This document shows positions 54,821 to 64,000 of a stretch of 64,000 bases of DNA, piece after piece (position 1 is the first letter of the stretch; each line of letters starts with the position of its first letter). The notes beneath the pieces were generated by a model that saw only the letters and a list, made by a program, of their open reading frames with translations, ran no database searches and was not told where the DNA came from. Source of the stretch: Symbiodinium natans (taxonomy: Eukaryota; Sar; Dinophyceae; Suessiales; Symbiodiniaceae); the NCBI GenBank assembly GCA_905221605.1, contig CAJNDS010000158.1, positions 474,176-538,175 on the forward strand, read 5' to 3'. The translations under genes were made by a program, and so were the position numbers.

Positions 54821-55985
54821 TATGTTTTTAGGACACTCCGAAACCCCAAGCCCTGGATACCTGAGCTGGCCAGGCCCCCCAAAAGCCCACCTGAAACCGT
54901 ACCTAAATCCAGTGTCTGAAAGCAGCTCAGGCTCGAGCCTCTACTGCCTTCATTGGCACCAGGCCGGGTTTGGGGTTTGGGGTTTGAGGCTTGAGGGATT
55001 GAGCCTAAGTTGGGGTTTGTGGTTTGGGGGTTGGGTCGAGTATGCTGCTATCCTTGAGCTTTTTGTGCGACCTGGTGGTAGCAACATTCCCGAGCACACA
55101 ACCCGGCAACACTCGCCGCCCCTCAACGCCAGACACATGCACCCCACATGCCACAAAGTTGGATAATTCTTCAAGGCAGGTTTTTTCACCCGCCCTGAAC
55201 TCCACTGATTTGCAGCTGTGTTCCGCTCGGGCGGCAGATGCACCCTGTGATTTTGCCGTGTATTCGAACGCTTTGGAGCAGTACGTCTGTGGAAGCAGGG
55301 AAGCTTGCAGGGGAGACGAGCTTGGAGAGGCGATGAGCATCTTGGGCTAGCCAAACAAATGGGATTCGCCTGTTGCGCGCGTGTGCCTTTTTTCCGTCCT
55401 CTCGCGAGCTTCAGCCGGCTCCGGGCACTTCGAACACTGCGCGTTGGCAAAGATGGGGCTGTGGGCACTGTGTGCACGCAGCAAACACTCGTATTAAGTC
55501 CCCCCCCCACCAAAAGAACAAGGTCTACTTTGAACGTAGCTCTCTATCTTAAAGGGAGGGGTTTAAGGTTTAGAAACCCAATGCCCCCCCCCCCCCCCAC
55601 CCCCTCCCGAACTCCAGACCTTGTGTGTGATGTGTTCCAGGAGGTCCAATCCCACATGCGTGCAAAGAGCCGCAGAAGCCGAGGTGGCCTTGGGGGCAAC
55701 GTTGCGGTTTTGGGCATTTTGTTGAGGGCTCGGGGTCCGCATTCAGACGTCAGTCGCAGCACGAGGGGATGTTTAAGGGTACGCAACGTGGACACTATGT
55801 AAAAGCTGATAAGGCTTATGTAGACTACTATTATTGTTCTAGCATTGATATATCACCCCAAGAAAAAAAGTGGTTCAAGGCCCTGAAAGCCGGCGAATGA
55901 ATGAATAGCCACTAGTAGACCTGCCTGAGGTGCCGACGAAGCCGCCGAAAGGAAACTGGTTCGAGGAAACCAAGGCTTGGACCTC

Positions 55986-56042
55986 CCCTAAACCCTAAAC
56001 CCTAAACCCTAAACCCTAAACCCTAAACCCTAAACCCTAAAC
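55986..56042 (+). repeat. CCCTAAA tract
   Basis: About 8 units after the exon-like 55928-55985. Confidence 0.85.
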
Positions 56043-56289
56043 TTAGGCATCCACCAGGGTGTACAACTCACGCTGTGACATCTCGACAGTCCCGAGGATG
56101 GATGTTGAGGGTTCGGGGTGTACCAAGAGCCAAGAGACCTATGATGCCCCAAATACGGTGTGTGGGAGGGGGTTCGGGTTGGGTCCCTGAGGCATTCTGG
56201 GATGACCTGGAGGTCTTCATGCCCCTCGACCAGGCACAGCAGCCCATGGAACATTACATCGGTATCATTCGTTCTTGCGGTTATGCCTT

Positions 56290-56470
56290 TTTTTCTGATT
56301 CACTCAGGTTCTTCTTATTCTTATTCTTACTCTTCATCGTTGTTATGCTTCGATAATTTTTATTCTTCTGATTCCACTTAATATTATTCTTACTATTCTT
56401 ATTATTCCTTTTCTTCTTGTTCTTCTTATCATCATGTTCATGTTCGTGATCATGTTTCTTCTTACTTGCG
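56290..56470 (+). repeat. TTCTTATT-type microsatellite
   Basis: Pyrimidine-rich TTCTTATTC and TTCTTCTTG words. Confidence 0.7.
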
Positions 56471-57098
56471 ATCATGTTGTGACCTATTTCTCTTCCCATG
56501 CATCTCTGGGAGAGTTTGTGGATTCCAGGCGGGTTTGATGCCTGTCCTGCCCGAATTAGAAATTTAGGGGTTAGTGGGTTTCGTGGGCCTTGGTGGGCTT
56601 AGGGGGGGTGAGGCAGCCCTAGCTCTGTTCTTTGCTTTGATTTCGATGAGATGTTCCGAGTTGGGGGCAAACCGTCTGCTTGCAGAGGATACGGCCCCAG
56701 AAGCGAGAGCTCTGCTGAACCAGACGGAGCGCCTCGGTAGACGCCCGAGATCACCCCAGCCAAAATCAAGGGTCCCCGCTACCGGTTCATCTGAGCTACT
56801 CCGGACTCTGGACTTTTCCCGCCGCGAGGGCGAGCCTTTGTCTTGACAGCGAAGTTGCGGTCTGCAAGTCAATCCCGAGCCCTGAAGTGTTTTCACCCGC
56901 TCGGGAGTTGCCGGGGCATCTCAGGAAGGTGGAGCAGATGACGGCGGAGCAGGAGGGCTGAGGGTTGAGGGCTGCAGCTGCCAATGCCCACAAATACAGG
57001 CAAAGGACCAGGAGGAATGCAGGATGCACCATGCGCCACACCGGTTTGGTCTTGCTCTGTTTCTACACTGAGGAGCAACTTTTGGTGCGATGTGTCTG

Positions 57099-59157
57099 AT
57101 GTCCATGCCCGGTGAGGAAGCTGTCTTGGCCAAGAAGTCCTACCTCCGTGGCAAGTCTGATGAAGCACTGGGCGAGGAGCTCAACAAGCTGCAGAGCCTC
57201 TCCTATGAGCAGCTGAGCTCAATCATCCCCAAGGGGCTGCCACCAACGTAACTGCAATCCTTTCAGCACCCTACTCAAAGCCTAAGCTGCGGTCATTGCA
57301 GCTGGTAGCAGAGGCCATAGTTGCCAGTAGTTGCCAGTAGTTGCCATCACGGCTTTCAGTGGTAGTTTCCCCCTGCTGTACTTTGACACAGCTCGTCGCA
57401 GTGTGTGCCACGCATGTTTGCAGTTTTGGTTGCGGTTTGGCCAATTTTGCATTGTAACATAATGCAGTCTGGTTTTTGTAGCTGGGCCATACGGGGTAGC
57501 GCAAGACTCTGCGAAGCAAAGCGCAGGGCAAACACAGTTCATGCTTGAAGCGTGCGTTCGAGGAAGCTCGTGCATGGGCAGCTTGTGTCAACCTGTTTGC
57601 GCATGCGGCTCTCGCGCATGTCCGAATCCTTTGCTGTGTGTTTGGATGTGTTCGGTGTATAACCATATACGAATGTAATAATTTCGTAATAAGAATATAA
57701 GAAGGTATTATTACACGAAGACACCAAAAAAGTAAACATGGTAATGTAGCAATATACTGTTTATTTTATCCAAGCATAAAAGTATGTACAAATACGCAAA
57801 TATTTATCAAAACATGTACAGACGCTGCAGAGCAGCAGAGGGTGCGCATGGAGCCGTGCCCAGCGAAGTTCCCCGTTGTGACCTCAGAAAAAGCACCTGA
57901 CCCTTGCGCCAAAGTAATGTCGTACCCCACAGCTACTGATCTTCCTGCCAAGCCACATAAGGCCATGAAGACTTGCACTTGAGAGTCATACGGCTCTGCG
58001 CATCCCGGAGGTACTGGAAGATGCGCGTCTACAGGCCAGGGGCGAACTGAGAAGCTCTGTGACCGATGTCAAGAAGCTATGATGTCTGCTGAAGGGTACA
58101 GTGAGACCTGGATTGCTGGCGGATTCTATTGTGCACAGTGGCTGTCCGGTATGAAATCTTGCTCACATGCGCATGTGCTGATGCAAGGGTCTTCAGCAAA
58201 GAGTCCGTGAAGGAGGGATTTGTTCGGGACTTAGCTAGCCTTGTGAATCACATCGCTGCGCGTCGTCCGTTGCAGAGTAGAGGGCTGCAGCGGCTTCACC
58301 AGCAGAACCGAGCTTTGCAAGGAGAGCCATCGCGACAAGTGCTCGTGACACCCTCCCTCTCCTGCCAAAGGCAGTCCTGGGAACACTGCAGCTCTCAGTC
58401 TCCAATGTGTGCTGAGGTCAGCTTTCTCACCTATGGCAATGCGATTTTCATCTTGATTTTTCTGCGCACCGTCGTGCCGCGGCTACTCGTGAGTCTCGAC
58501 TGGCAGAATGGCAAAAAATGTTTTTGTTCTATTTGTGGGCATACAATGGCAAAAAATGTTTTTGTTCTATTTGTGGGCATACATGGTTCCCCCCCCCCCC
58601 CCCCCCCCCCCCCCCCGTTGGAGATTTGGGGTTCAGGGGCCTAGGGTTGAGGGTTAGGTTTCGGGTTAGGTTCAGGGTTTAGGGTTGGGAGTGGGGGGAT
58701 TCCGTTCGGGAGGGGGGGGGGGGGGAGGGGACTGGCGAACCGCGAGCCGCGATCATACATGGGAAGAGGATGCCTGTTTAAGACAGACGCCGTAAGTTGA
58801 GAACGAGTTCTGATTTGGCTGCGGAAGATCCTCCCTCCAAACTCAGGATTTCTTCATTAGACGATTTCTTCGGCTTCGCCAACGAGATTGGCGTTCCCAA
58901 CAGGCAGACTCTGAACGAAGCTTGGCGTGAGCTTGGGATTTGGGGGATTCGGGGTTTAAAACTACAAGACTACAAGTGTAAGGCATGTTTCATTGTTTCT
59001 TTTGCTTGTGATTTTGGAGCTTTCGGGTAATCTGCTCTCCATGCTGGCTTGTGATGAGGATGTGGTCCGAAACATCGACAATTACGACACTGTTTTCAAG
59101 GTTCTGATTTACACAGCGGCCTTCATTGTGGAGAAATTGACGTTGTCTCCTGCTTAG
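57099..59157 (+). CDS. Unidentified multi-exon gene
   Basis: Exons: 57099-57247 (from an ATG; KKSYLRGKSDEALGEELN then KLQSLSYEQLSSIIPKGL; donor AC|GTAACT), 58847-about 58926 (ISSLDDFFGFANEIGVPN then RQTLNEAW) and 59020 onward (LLSMLACDEDVVRNIDN, then YDTVFKVLIYTAAFIVEKL) to a possible stop at 59155. The first junction restores codon phase exactly across a 1.6-kb intron. The second works with a GA donor and a repeated GAGCTT at both ends. The third exon ends hydrophobic and may enter a membrane. A further exon-like stretch near 59267-59340 (GLLLFIAWRVWVHVRIFH) resembles a voltage-sensor helix, but its phase did not join. No family can be named with confidence. Confidence 0.45.
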
Positions 59158-59159
59158 CC

Positions 59160-61970
59160 TGCCATGTGCCTACTTGCGAGGTTGCCGTGCACGACAGCGC
59201 TTCGACTGAACCTCTGAGCCAAGTGTCCGCGCTAACCGAGGATTTCTGAAATTCTGCCGGTTCAGGTGGCCTTGAAGACAATGTCTCCAGTGGCTTGCTG
59301 TTGTTCATCGCATGGCGAGTGTGGGTCCATGTGAGAATTTTCCACACTGACAAGAACTTTGGCTCCGAGCCACTTGCGCGAACGCACTCGTTGAATCTCA
59401 CGTGCTTCGAAGCCCTCTTTCCTACGCCCAAACCATCAGCTTCGCTTCCCTCCATGCCCTTTCTCTGCTGCATCCCCCCAGACTTGAACAAGAGGCTGCA
59501 AGCCCTGCTGACATTGCTCTGCTCAAACACACCAAACCCCACTCTAGGACAGGTTTAGGATTCCCCTATATAAACCTTATATAGACCCTACATGCCTAAG
59601 TAGCGCCCTGGGAACCCCAAAATAGCCCCCAAGGTCCCTTATAAGGGTCCCCCCCTGTAGTCCCTTGGGCCTCCGAGCTAGGTCGTCTTTGGTGGCCTGA
59701 TCCCTGGGGCGCTGGTTGCTGCGACCTGCGAGACGGTGGGAGCCACGGTCGCGAGCCTGCAATACGCAGCTGTTATTGTGAATCTTTTGTGCTGCACCTT
59801 TTCAGAAAAGGTTCGAATACCATGATCTGCATATATATATAATAATATATAAGTCAACTAAGTCACATCTTTACACATACATCATGCACGATCTTTCGGT
59901 TTACTGTATAAGAAAGGATATGGAATATGCACTGTGAATATGCAGGGTGTGTTATGTCATATGGAGAGTGTAATATGTCACATGTCAATATGTAAGGTGT
60001 CTTATGTAATATGTAAGATGTAAGATGAAAAGGTATAAGGTGCAACATGTAGTATGAAATATGCCATATGTATTACTCGTAGGCAATATGTCATATGCAA
60101 TAGGTAATATGTAATATGTAATATGTAATATGTAATATGTAATATACAAAGCAAGACATAGAGTAGATAATTGATAGCAGAAAATAGATGATACCTAATA
60201 TGTCATATACAGTATAAGCGATTTAGACAGTAGAGACCGTATACAATAATATGTATATATGTATATATGTATGTATATATATATTTATACATATATAGTA
60301 TGTGGTGTGTAGTATGTAGTCCGCAATACAGTATTTCATACATAATGGGAACTCTATACAATACTTCCCAATTTCTACCACGGCATTATATGTAGCCATT
60401 GAGTTTGTATTGAATGAATTTAACAGGAATAGATAGTACATAGTATGTAGTGTATATGTTTCAACAGAGAAGCGACAAAGAGAATCTACATAGCGCAATA
60501 CATGACATAGAGTGGATCATACATTGAACAGAGCGCTTATTTCCCCGAAAAAGACCGACTCAGGTGAACTTCTTCATCGGACGCACGTTCTTCTTTCAGC
60601 GCGGCCGGGCCGCGCCAGAGAGGGCTCACAGCGTCTCCATAATGAGACCCTTTACCCCAAGGCCTCAACCCCTAAACCCTACTTGAACCCTAAACCCTCC
60701 AACCCCCCCTCCAACCCCACACCCAACACTCTTCTTGGGACCCCCTGAATCCTGATCCCTCAACCCTAAACCCTAAACCCTAAACCCTAAACCCTCAACC
60801 CTAAACCCTAAACCCTAAACCCTCAACCCTAAACCCTGATCCCTCAGCCCAAATGAGGCCTCAGAGACTTCCAGCTCCCTGGGGAGCCCAAGCTCGGGGA
60901 GGCGCTTTGGTTTGGCAGGCAGGACTCAGGTTTCGGGTGTAGGGTTTAGGGTTTAGGGTTTCGGGTTTAGGGTTTAGGGTTTCGGGTTCGGGTTTAGGGC
61001 TATGGGGTTAGGATTACATGTTTTTAGGCTTTAGGCTTTTTTCCTTCCTTTCGGGTGTGGGGGGTTGCATGTTAGACGTTTAAGTCGACCATTCCTCGCC
61101 TCCTCGCCCGGTGTCCCGCCCGGCCTCCTGGCCGAGTGACCGTCCATAATTCCTTGCCCGAGAACGGCAGGATGGCGTTCACATCGGGTAGCGTGACGAT
61201 AAACGACGCGATTCAATCGGTGATGTTGGGCGGTCGCGCAAGCGTCGCATTGGGCTGTCGTCGTTTCCCCACCCGTTTCCTCACCCACCGTATCGTGTGC
61301 GCCTTCTCCGTGCTGTCGAAATCGCGCTCCCGCCTTCAAGTCGCTCGTGAAGAGCAGAACTGTCATTGCGTTTTTGGGTTCTTGGTACAAGAACGCATAT
61401 AAAATACACTGGAACCCAGTCCTGAGATGTGGATCCTCATTCAGTTCTGTGAGTGACACTTCCGAAGTGCCGTCGTGTGCTTGTTGCGCTTTTTGGGTTT
61501 TAGGTGGCATAACTTCATTCTTCAGAGTTCTGTGAACTGTTTGCATTCCTTCACTTCGAAATCCCTTTATCCAAGTATTGCGCTTGAAAGTCGAGGAATC
61601 GTTGGCTTTTAACCACTTACCATTCCACAGAAGCCCACAAACGGTAAGGTTTCTGGATTGTAGAAGATTGAAGAGTCACGCATGTAAAGACCAAAGCGCT
61701 AAATGCAAGAAAAAGCACCATCGACCTCCTCCCCTCAATTGCACCCCCTCAGGTACGAATCCCAGATTTTAAGTTCTAACCTCCTCAGCTCTAGCCTCCG
61801 GAAGTTCCGAAAACTTGAGAGAAAATCCAAAGCCATCCCCTACCAACCCACCAGTCTCACCAAACTGGAAAGTTGTAGACATAATCATAGGCGCTATCCC
61901 CCGCAACAACGTGTCTAGGCGGCCTTGGGTTTGTTAAATGCAACTTTTGGTACTCACACAAGCTCACGGC
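59160..61970. other. AT-rich microsatellite region and telomere-type tracts
   Basis: 59829-60500 is AT-rich with runs of TAATATG (about 60105-60145) and TATGTATA. 60660-60845 and 60930-61005 are telomere-type tracts in opposite orientations. 59558-59660 has CCCC/GGGG blocks like the inverted-repeat elements. 61030-61560 is unusually open on both strands, but no family is recognisable and no splice phase supports it. Confidence 0.4.
60660..61005 (+). repeat. Opposed CCCTAAA and TTTAGGG tracts
   Basis: 60660-60845 CCCTAAA/CCCTCAA type; 60930-61005 TTTAGGG/TTTCGGG type. Confidence 0.85.
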
Positions 61971-61975
61971 TGAAG

Positions 61976-63701
61976 GGGACAGTGGACATCACCACCAACA
62001 CCCCCTCCCCCAAACCCCGAACCCGCATGCTGGCAAGGCTTGAGCGCGCCGCCGAGAAGGAAGGTCTGAAGATGACTCTTCTGTGACTGAGCTTGCAAGT
62101 CTAAGCTAGATCCTAGTGTCCTAGTGGACAGTTTTTTTGTAGGGTGCACACTGTGCGGTGCCAACAAAATAGTTTAGACCAACAAGCCACGACCCTTTAA
62201 ACTTTTGTGGGGACTTTAACAGCCTTTGAACTCGTCAGCGAACCCACCTGTTCCAAACCCTGCACAGAATGGGCATATGTGAGGAATCCAGCCCCCCCCG
62301 CCCCCCCCCCCCCCTCCCCCCTCCCCAAAGAAAAGAGAAGCTCGAGACCCTCTTCCACACCAGGCTCCGGCTGTCTCACATTCTCCCGGTGCCCTTCGAC
62401 TCCTACTGGTACATCCTGGGGGCGCTCCCCGTAGGTGCCAGGTTTGTTAAGGTTTAGGGTTTAGGACGGACCTCCTCCACCCTAAACCCTAAACCCTAAA
62501 CCCTAAACCCTAAACCCTAAACCCTAAACCCTAAACCCTAAACCCTAAACCCTAAACCCTAAACCCTAAACCCTAGACCCTAGACCCTAGACCCTAAACC
62601 CTAAACCCTAAACCCTAAACCCTAAACCCTACACGCTAGGGCTTCAAACAAGCAAGCCCCAAGGGTGGGGGAGACAAACATGAAGGGTTGATAAACCCCA
62701 TCCCAAGGGCTGATACACATAAGCCCCAAGGGTTGAAGCATGGATAAACCCCTATGTTCAAGAATGTTCCGACTTTTTCTCTTCTGGAGGTGTGCTGGAG
62801 TTCATAGTCGCGCACTGGGTCGGCTGCTTGAAGACCGCCTTCCTCGACGCCTCCTTGGGGCTTCTGCTCCTCACGCCTGAAGCCCGGCCATCTCCAAGCC
62901 GCAAACTTTCGGTAGTCAGTTCTCTAGGTGAATTAGGGTCGTAGTGCGTAGGGAGCTGCCCAAACAGACACTTAACACCCTCCGATCAAAAATTGCAGTA
63001 ACATTGTACCGCAGCCAGAGTTTTAACTGGTTGTCAGCACGAATGCCTGTACCCCCACAAGCTCCTGGTATTCGCATTGTGAATGTATCAGCGGCGGGTT
63101 TTCGTGAGGTTTGGGGGGGACACGTGCTTGCAAAGCTTGCAAAAGCTACACCCTGAATCGCCTTCTTTTGCCCTTCTGAGGTCGGTGGTGAGCCTGGAAG
63201 GTGCAGAGAAGCAAAACATCATCGTCGCCGAGTCCGCGTTTTGTCCGCAGGAAGGCCCCGCGCCAGTGGTCCCAAGACATCTCCGGCAGGTGAGTTTTGG
63301 GCCTTCAAAGTTTCAAAGCCTCGAGGGGGCAGAGAGAACAATCCGCAGGTGTGAGGCCGACTGAGAAGCATCACCGCAACGTGCCTGCAGTAGCGCCCAG
63401 GTCGGCTTTGCATTGGTGGCATTGCTGGTGCCTGGCTGAAGAATCCCCCTTTTTTGGAGGGTCACACGGGGTGCTTGGAATCGTATAGAAGAAGATAAGA
63501 AGCTTTTCTCTGCAGCGCTTCGGGTAGGGCTGCGCGAACCATAAGCCTATAAATCTTAAACCCCAAAACTGGCCCCAAACACCCTAAAACGCGAGGGTCT
63601 ATGAAAGCCCCGCCCCAACTGCCCAAGCAAAGCGTCATCCAGGTCCAAACCTTTGCTACGGGCCTGGTGAAAGACATCCTGGGCCTGGAGGAGACCGCAA
63701 G
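61976..63701 (+). CDS. Unidentified membrane protein, exons continuing past window edge
   Basis: Five exons join in phase: about 61976-62063 (TPSPKPRTRMLARLERAAEK), 62336-62430 (KLETLFHTRLRLSHILPV, then SYWYILGALP; donor GTAGG), 62801-62874 (FIVAHWVGCLKTAFLDAS, then LGLLLLT; GC donor), 63181-63289 (VVSLEGAEKQNIIVAESA, then PQEGPAPVVPRHLRQ; donor GTGAGT) and 63628-63701 (VIQVQTFATGLVKDILGL, then EETA; donor GTTTTC). The second and third exons are hydrophobic and would make one or two membrane segments. Intron 62431-62800 is mostly CCCTAAA tract. The intron after 63701 holds an inverted-repeat element with a TTA microsatellite, and more exons probably lie to the right. I do not recognise the family. 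Confidence 0.5.
62450..62640 (+). repeat. CCCTAAA tract filling an intron
   Basis: About 22 units including a CCCTAGA cluster. It takes up about half of intron 62431-62800 of the membrane protein gene. Confidence 0.9.
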
Positions 63702-63714
63702 GTTTTCTTGTGTG

Positions 63715-63803
63715 TGGGGTTTCCTAAATGACGTGGGGTCCTTATGTTAAGGGGCTTCTACTACACCTGGGGATCTGTATTAGGGGGCCCTATTATTATT
63801 ATC

Positions 63804-63834
<31 letters not shown>

Positions 63835-63861
63835 TTGCTATTATTATTATGGAAAACCCCA
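63715..63861. mobile_element. Inverted-repeat element expanded by an internal ATT/TTA microsatellite
   Basis: Ends GGGGTTTCCTAAATG and GGAAAACCCC are imperfect inverted repeats. The interior GGGTCCTTATGTTAAGGGG and CTGGGGATCTGTATTAGG match the GGGGGTTTACGA family. About 60 bp of ATT repeats sit in the right half. It lies in the intron after exon 63628-63701. Confidence 0.6.
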
Positions 63862-64000
63862 TGCGGGCGCGGGGCTAGGGCTTTAGGGTGGAGGGTTCAT
63901 GTTAAGTGGATTGCTGATGGCCCTCCCGGGGTACATTTTGAGCTACTGGAGAGGTTGTCTGGAGTTGCACCTATCATTGCCCTGAGGGTTTCGGGTTCAT

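Larger units (their letters stand above)
52570..57090. other. Long stretch without a supportable gene
   Basis: Contains CCCTAAA-type tracts (54458-54640, 54765-54820, 55986-56042), poly-C runs (53168-53184, 54237-54266, 55585-55600) and an inverted-repeat-like element near 53868-53960. A purine/pyrimidine microsatellite lies at 56290-56470. Isolated open stretches read plausibly as exons, for example 55928-55985 (EVPTKPPKGNWFEETKAW), but could not be joined to partners. Confidence 0.4.

Overview
The window reads as nuclear DNA of a dinoflagellate, most likely a Symbiodiniaceae-like alga. Four kinds of evidence point there. TTTAGGG/CCCTAAA tracts occur dozens of times in both orientations. Nearly all recognisable host exons lie on one strand (+). 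Their introns use GC and GA donors as often as GT, and several introns are flanked by short direct repeats that contain the splice sites. An antisense LINE carries a reverse transcriptase with the G-x-RPG block that I associate with dinoflagellate LINEs. Exons were found by reading frames by eye, joining them at AG acceptors and checking that codon phase was preserved. No splice site was tested against transcripts.

Layout. 1-18.0 kb: a multi-exon voltage-gated/cyclic-nucleotide-gated-type cation channel (S1 to CNBD and a terminal exon) that runs in from the left edge. Its 10.6-kb fourth intron holds an 8.5-kb antisense LINE (about 2.96-11.44 kb) that sits inside a telomere-type tract. 18.8-20.3 kb: exons of a PPR-repeat protein. 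20.4-25.3 kb: a satellite block made of a 21-bp array with an internal inversion, a 30-bp array, a variant CCCTAGG tract, two copies of a module built round a 9-bp GC-rich repeat, and a 70-bp poly-C. 26-30.4 kb: scattered exon-like pieces among telomere-type tracts. 32.1-39.9 kb: a multi-exon coiled-coil protein. 40.6-43.9 kb: a long acidic repeat protein made of twelve 73-residue units. 45.3-48.0 kb: a five-exon gene fusing a DUF1826 domain to a COG0523/CobW-type metal-chaperone GTPase. 48.7-52.5 kb: a second coiled-coil gene. 57.1-59.2 kb: an unidentified multi-exon gene. 62.0-63.7 kb and beyond the edge: an unidentified membrane protein gene.

The main result is how the introns are built. 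Telomere-type tracts, about 100-bp inverted-repeat elements (GGGGGTTTACGAA-type and GGGATGTTCCC-type ends) and microsatellites lie mostly inside introns, not at chromosome ends. In the DUF1826-CobW gene two introns are bounded by 8-9 bp direct repeats containing AG|GT, so removing each intron restores one copy of the repeat. This is the signature expected of introners, which are transposons that insert as ready-made introns.
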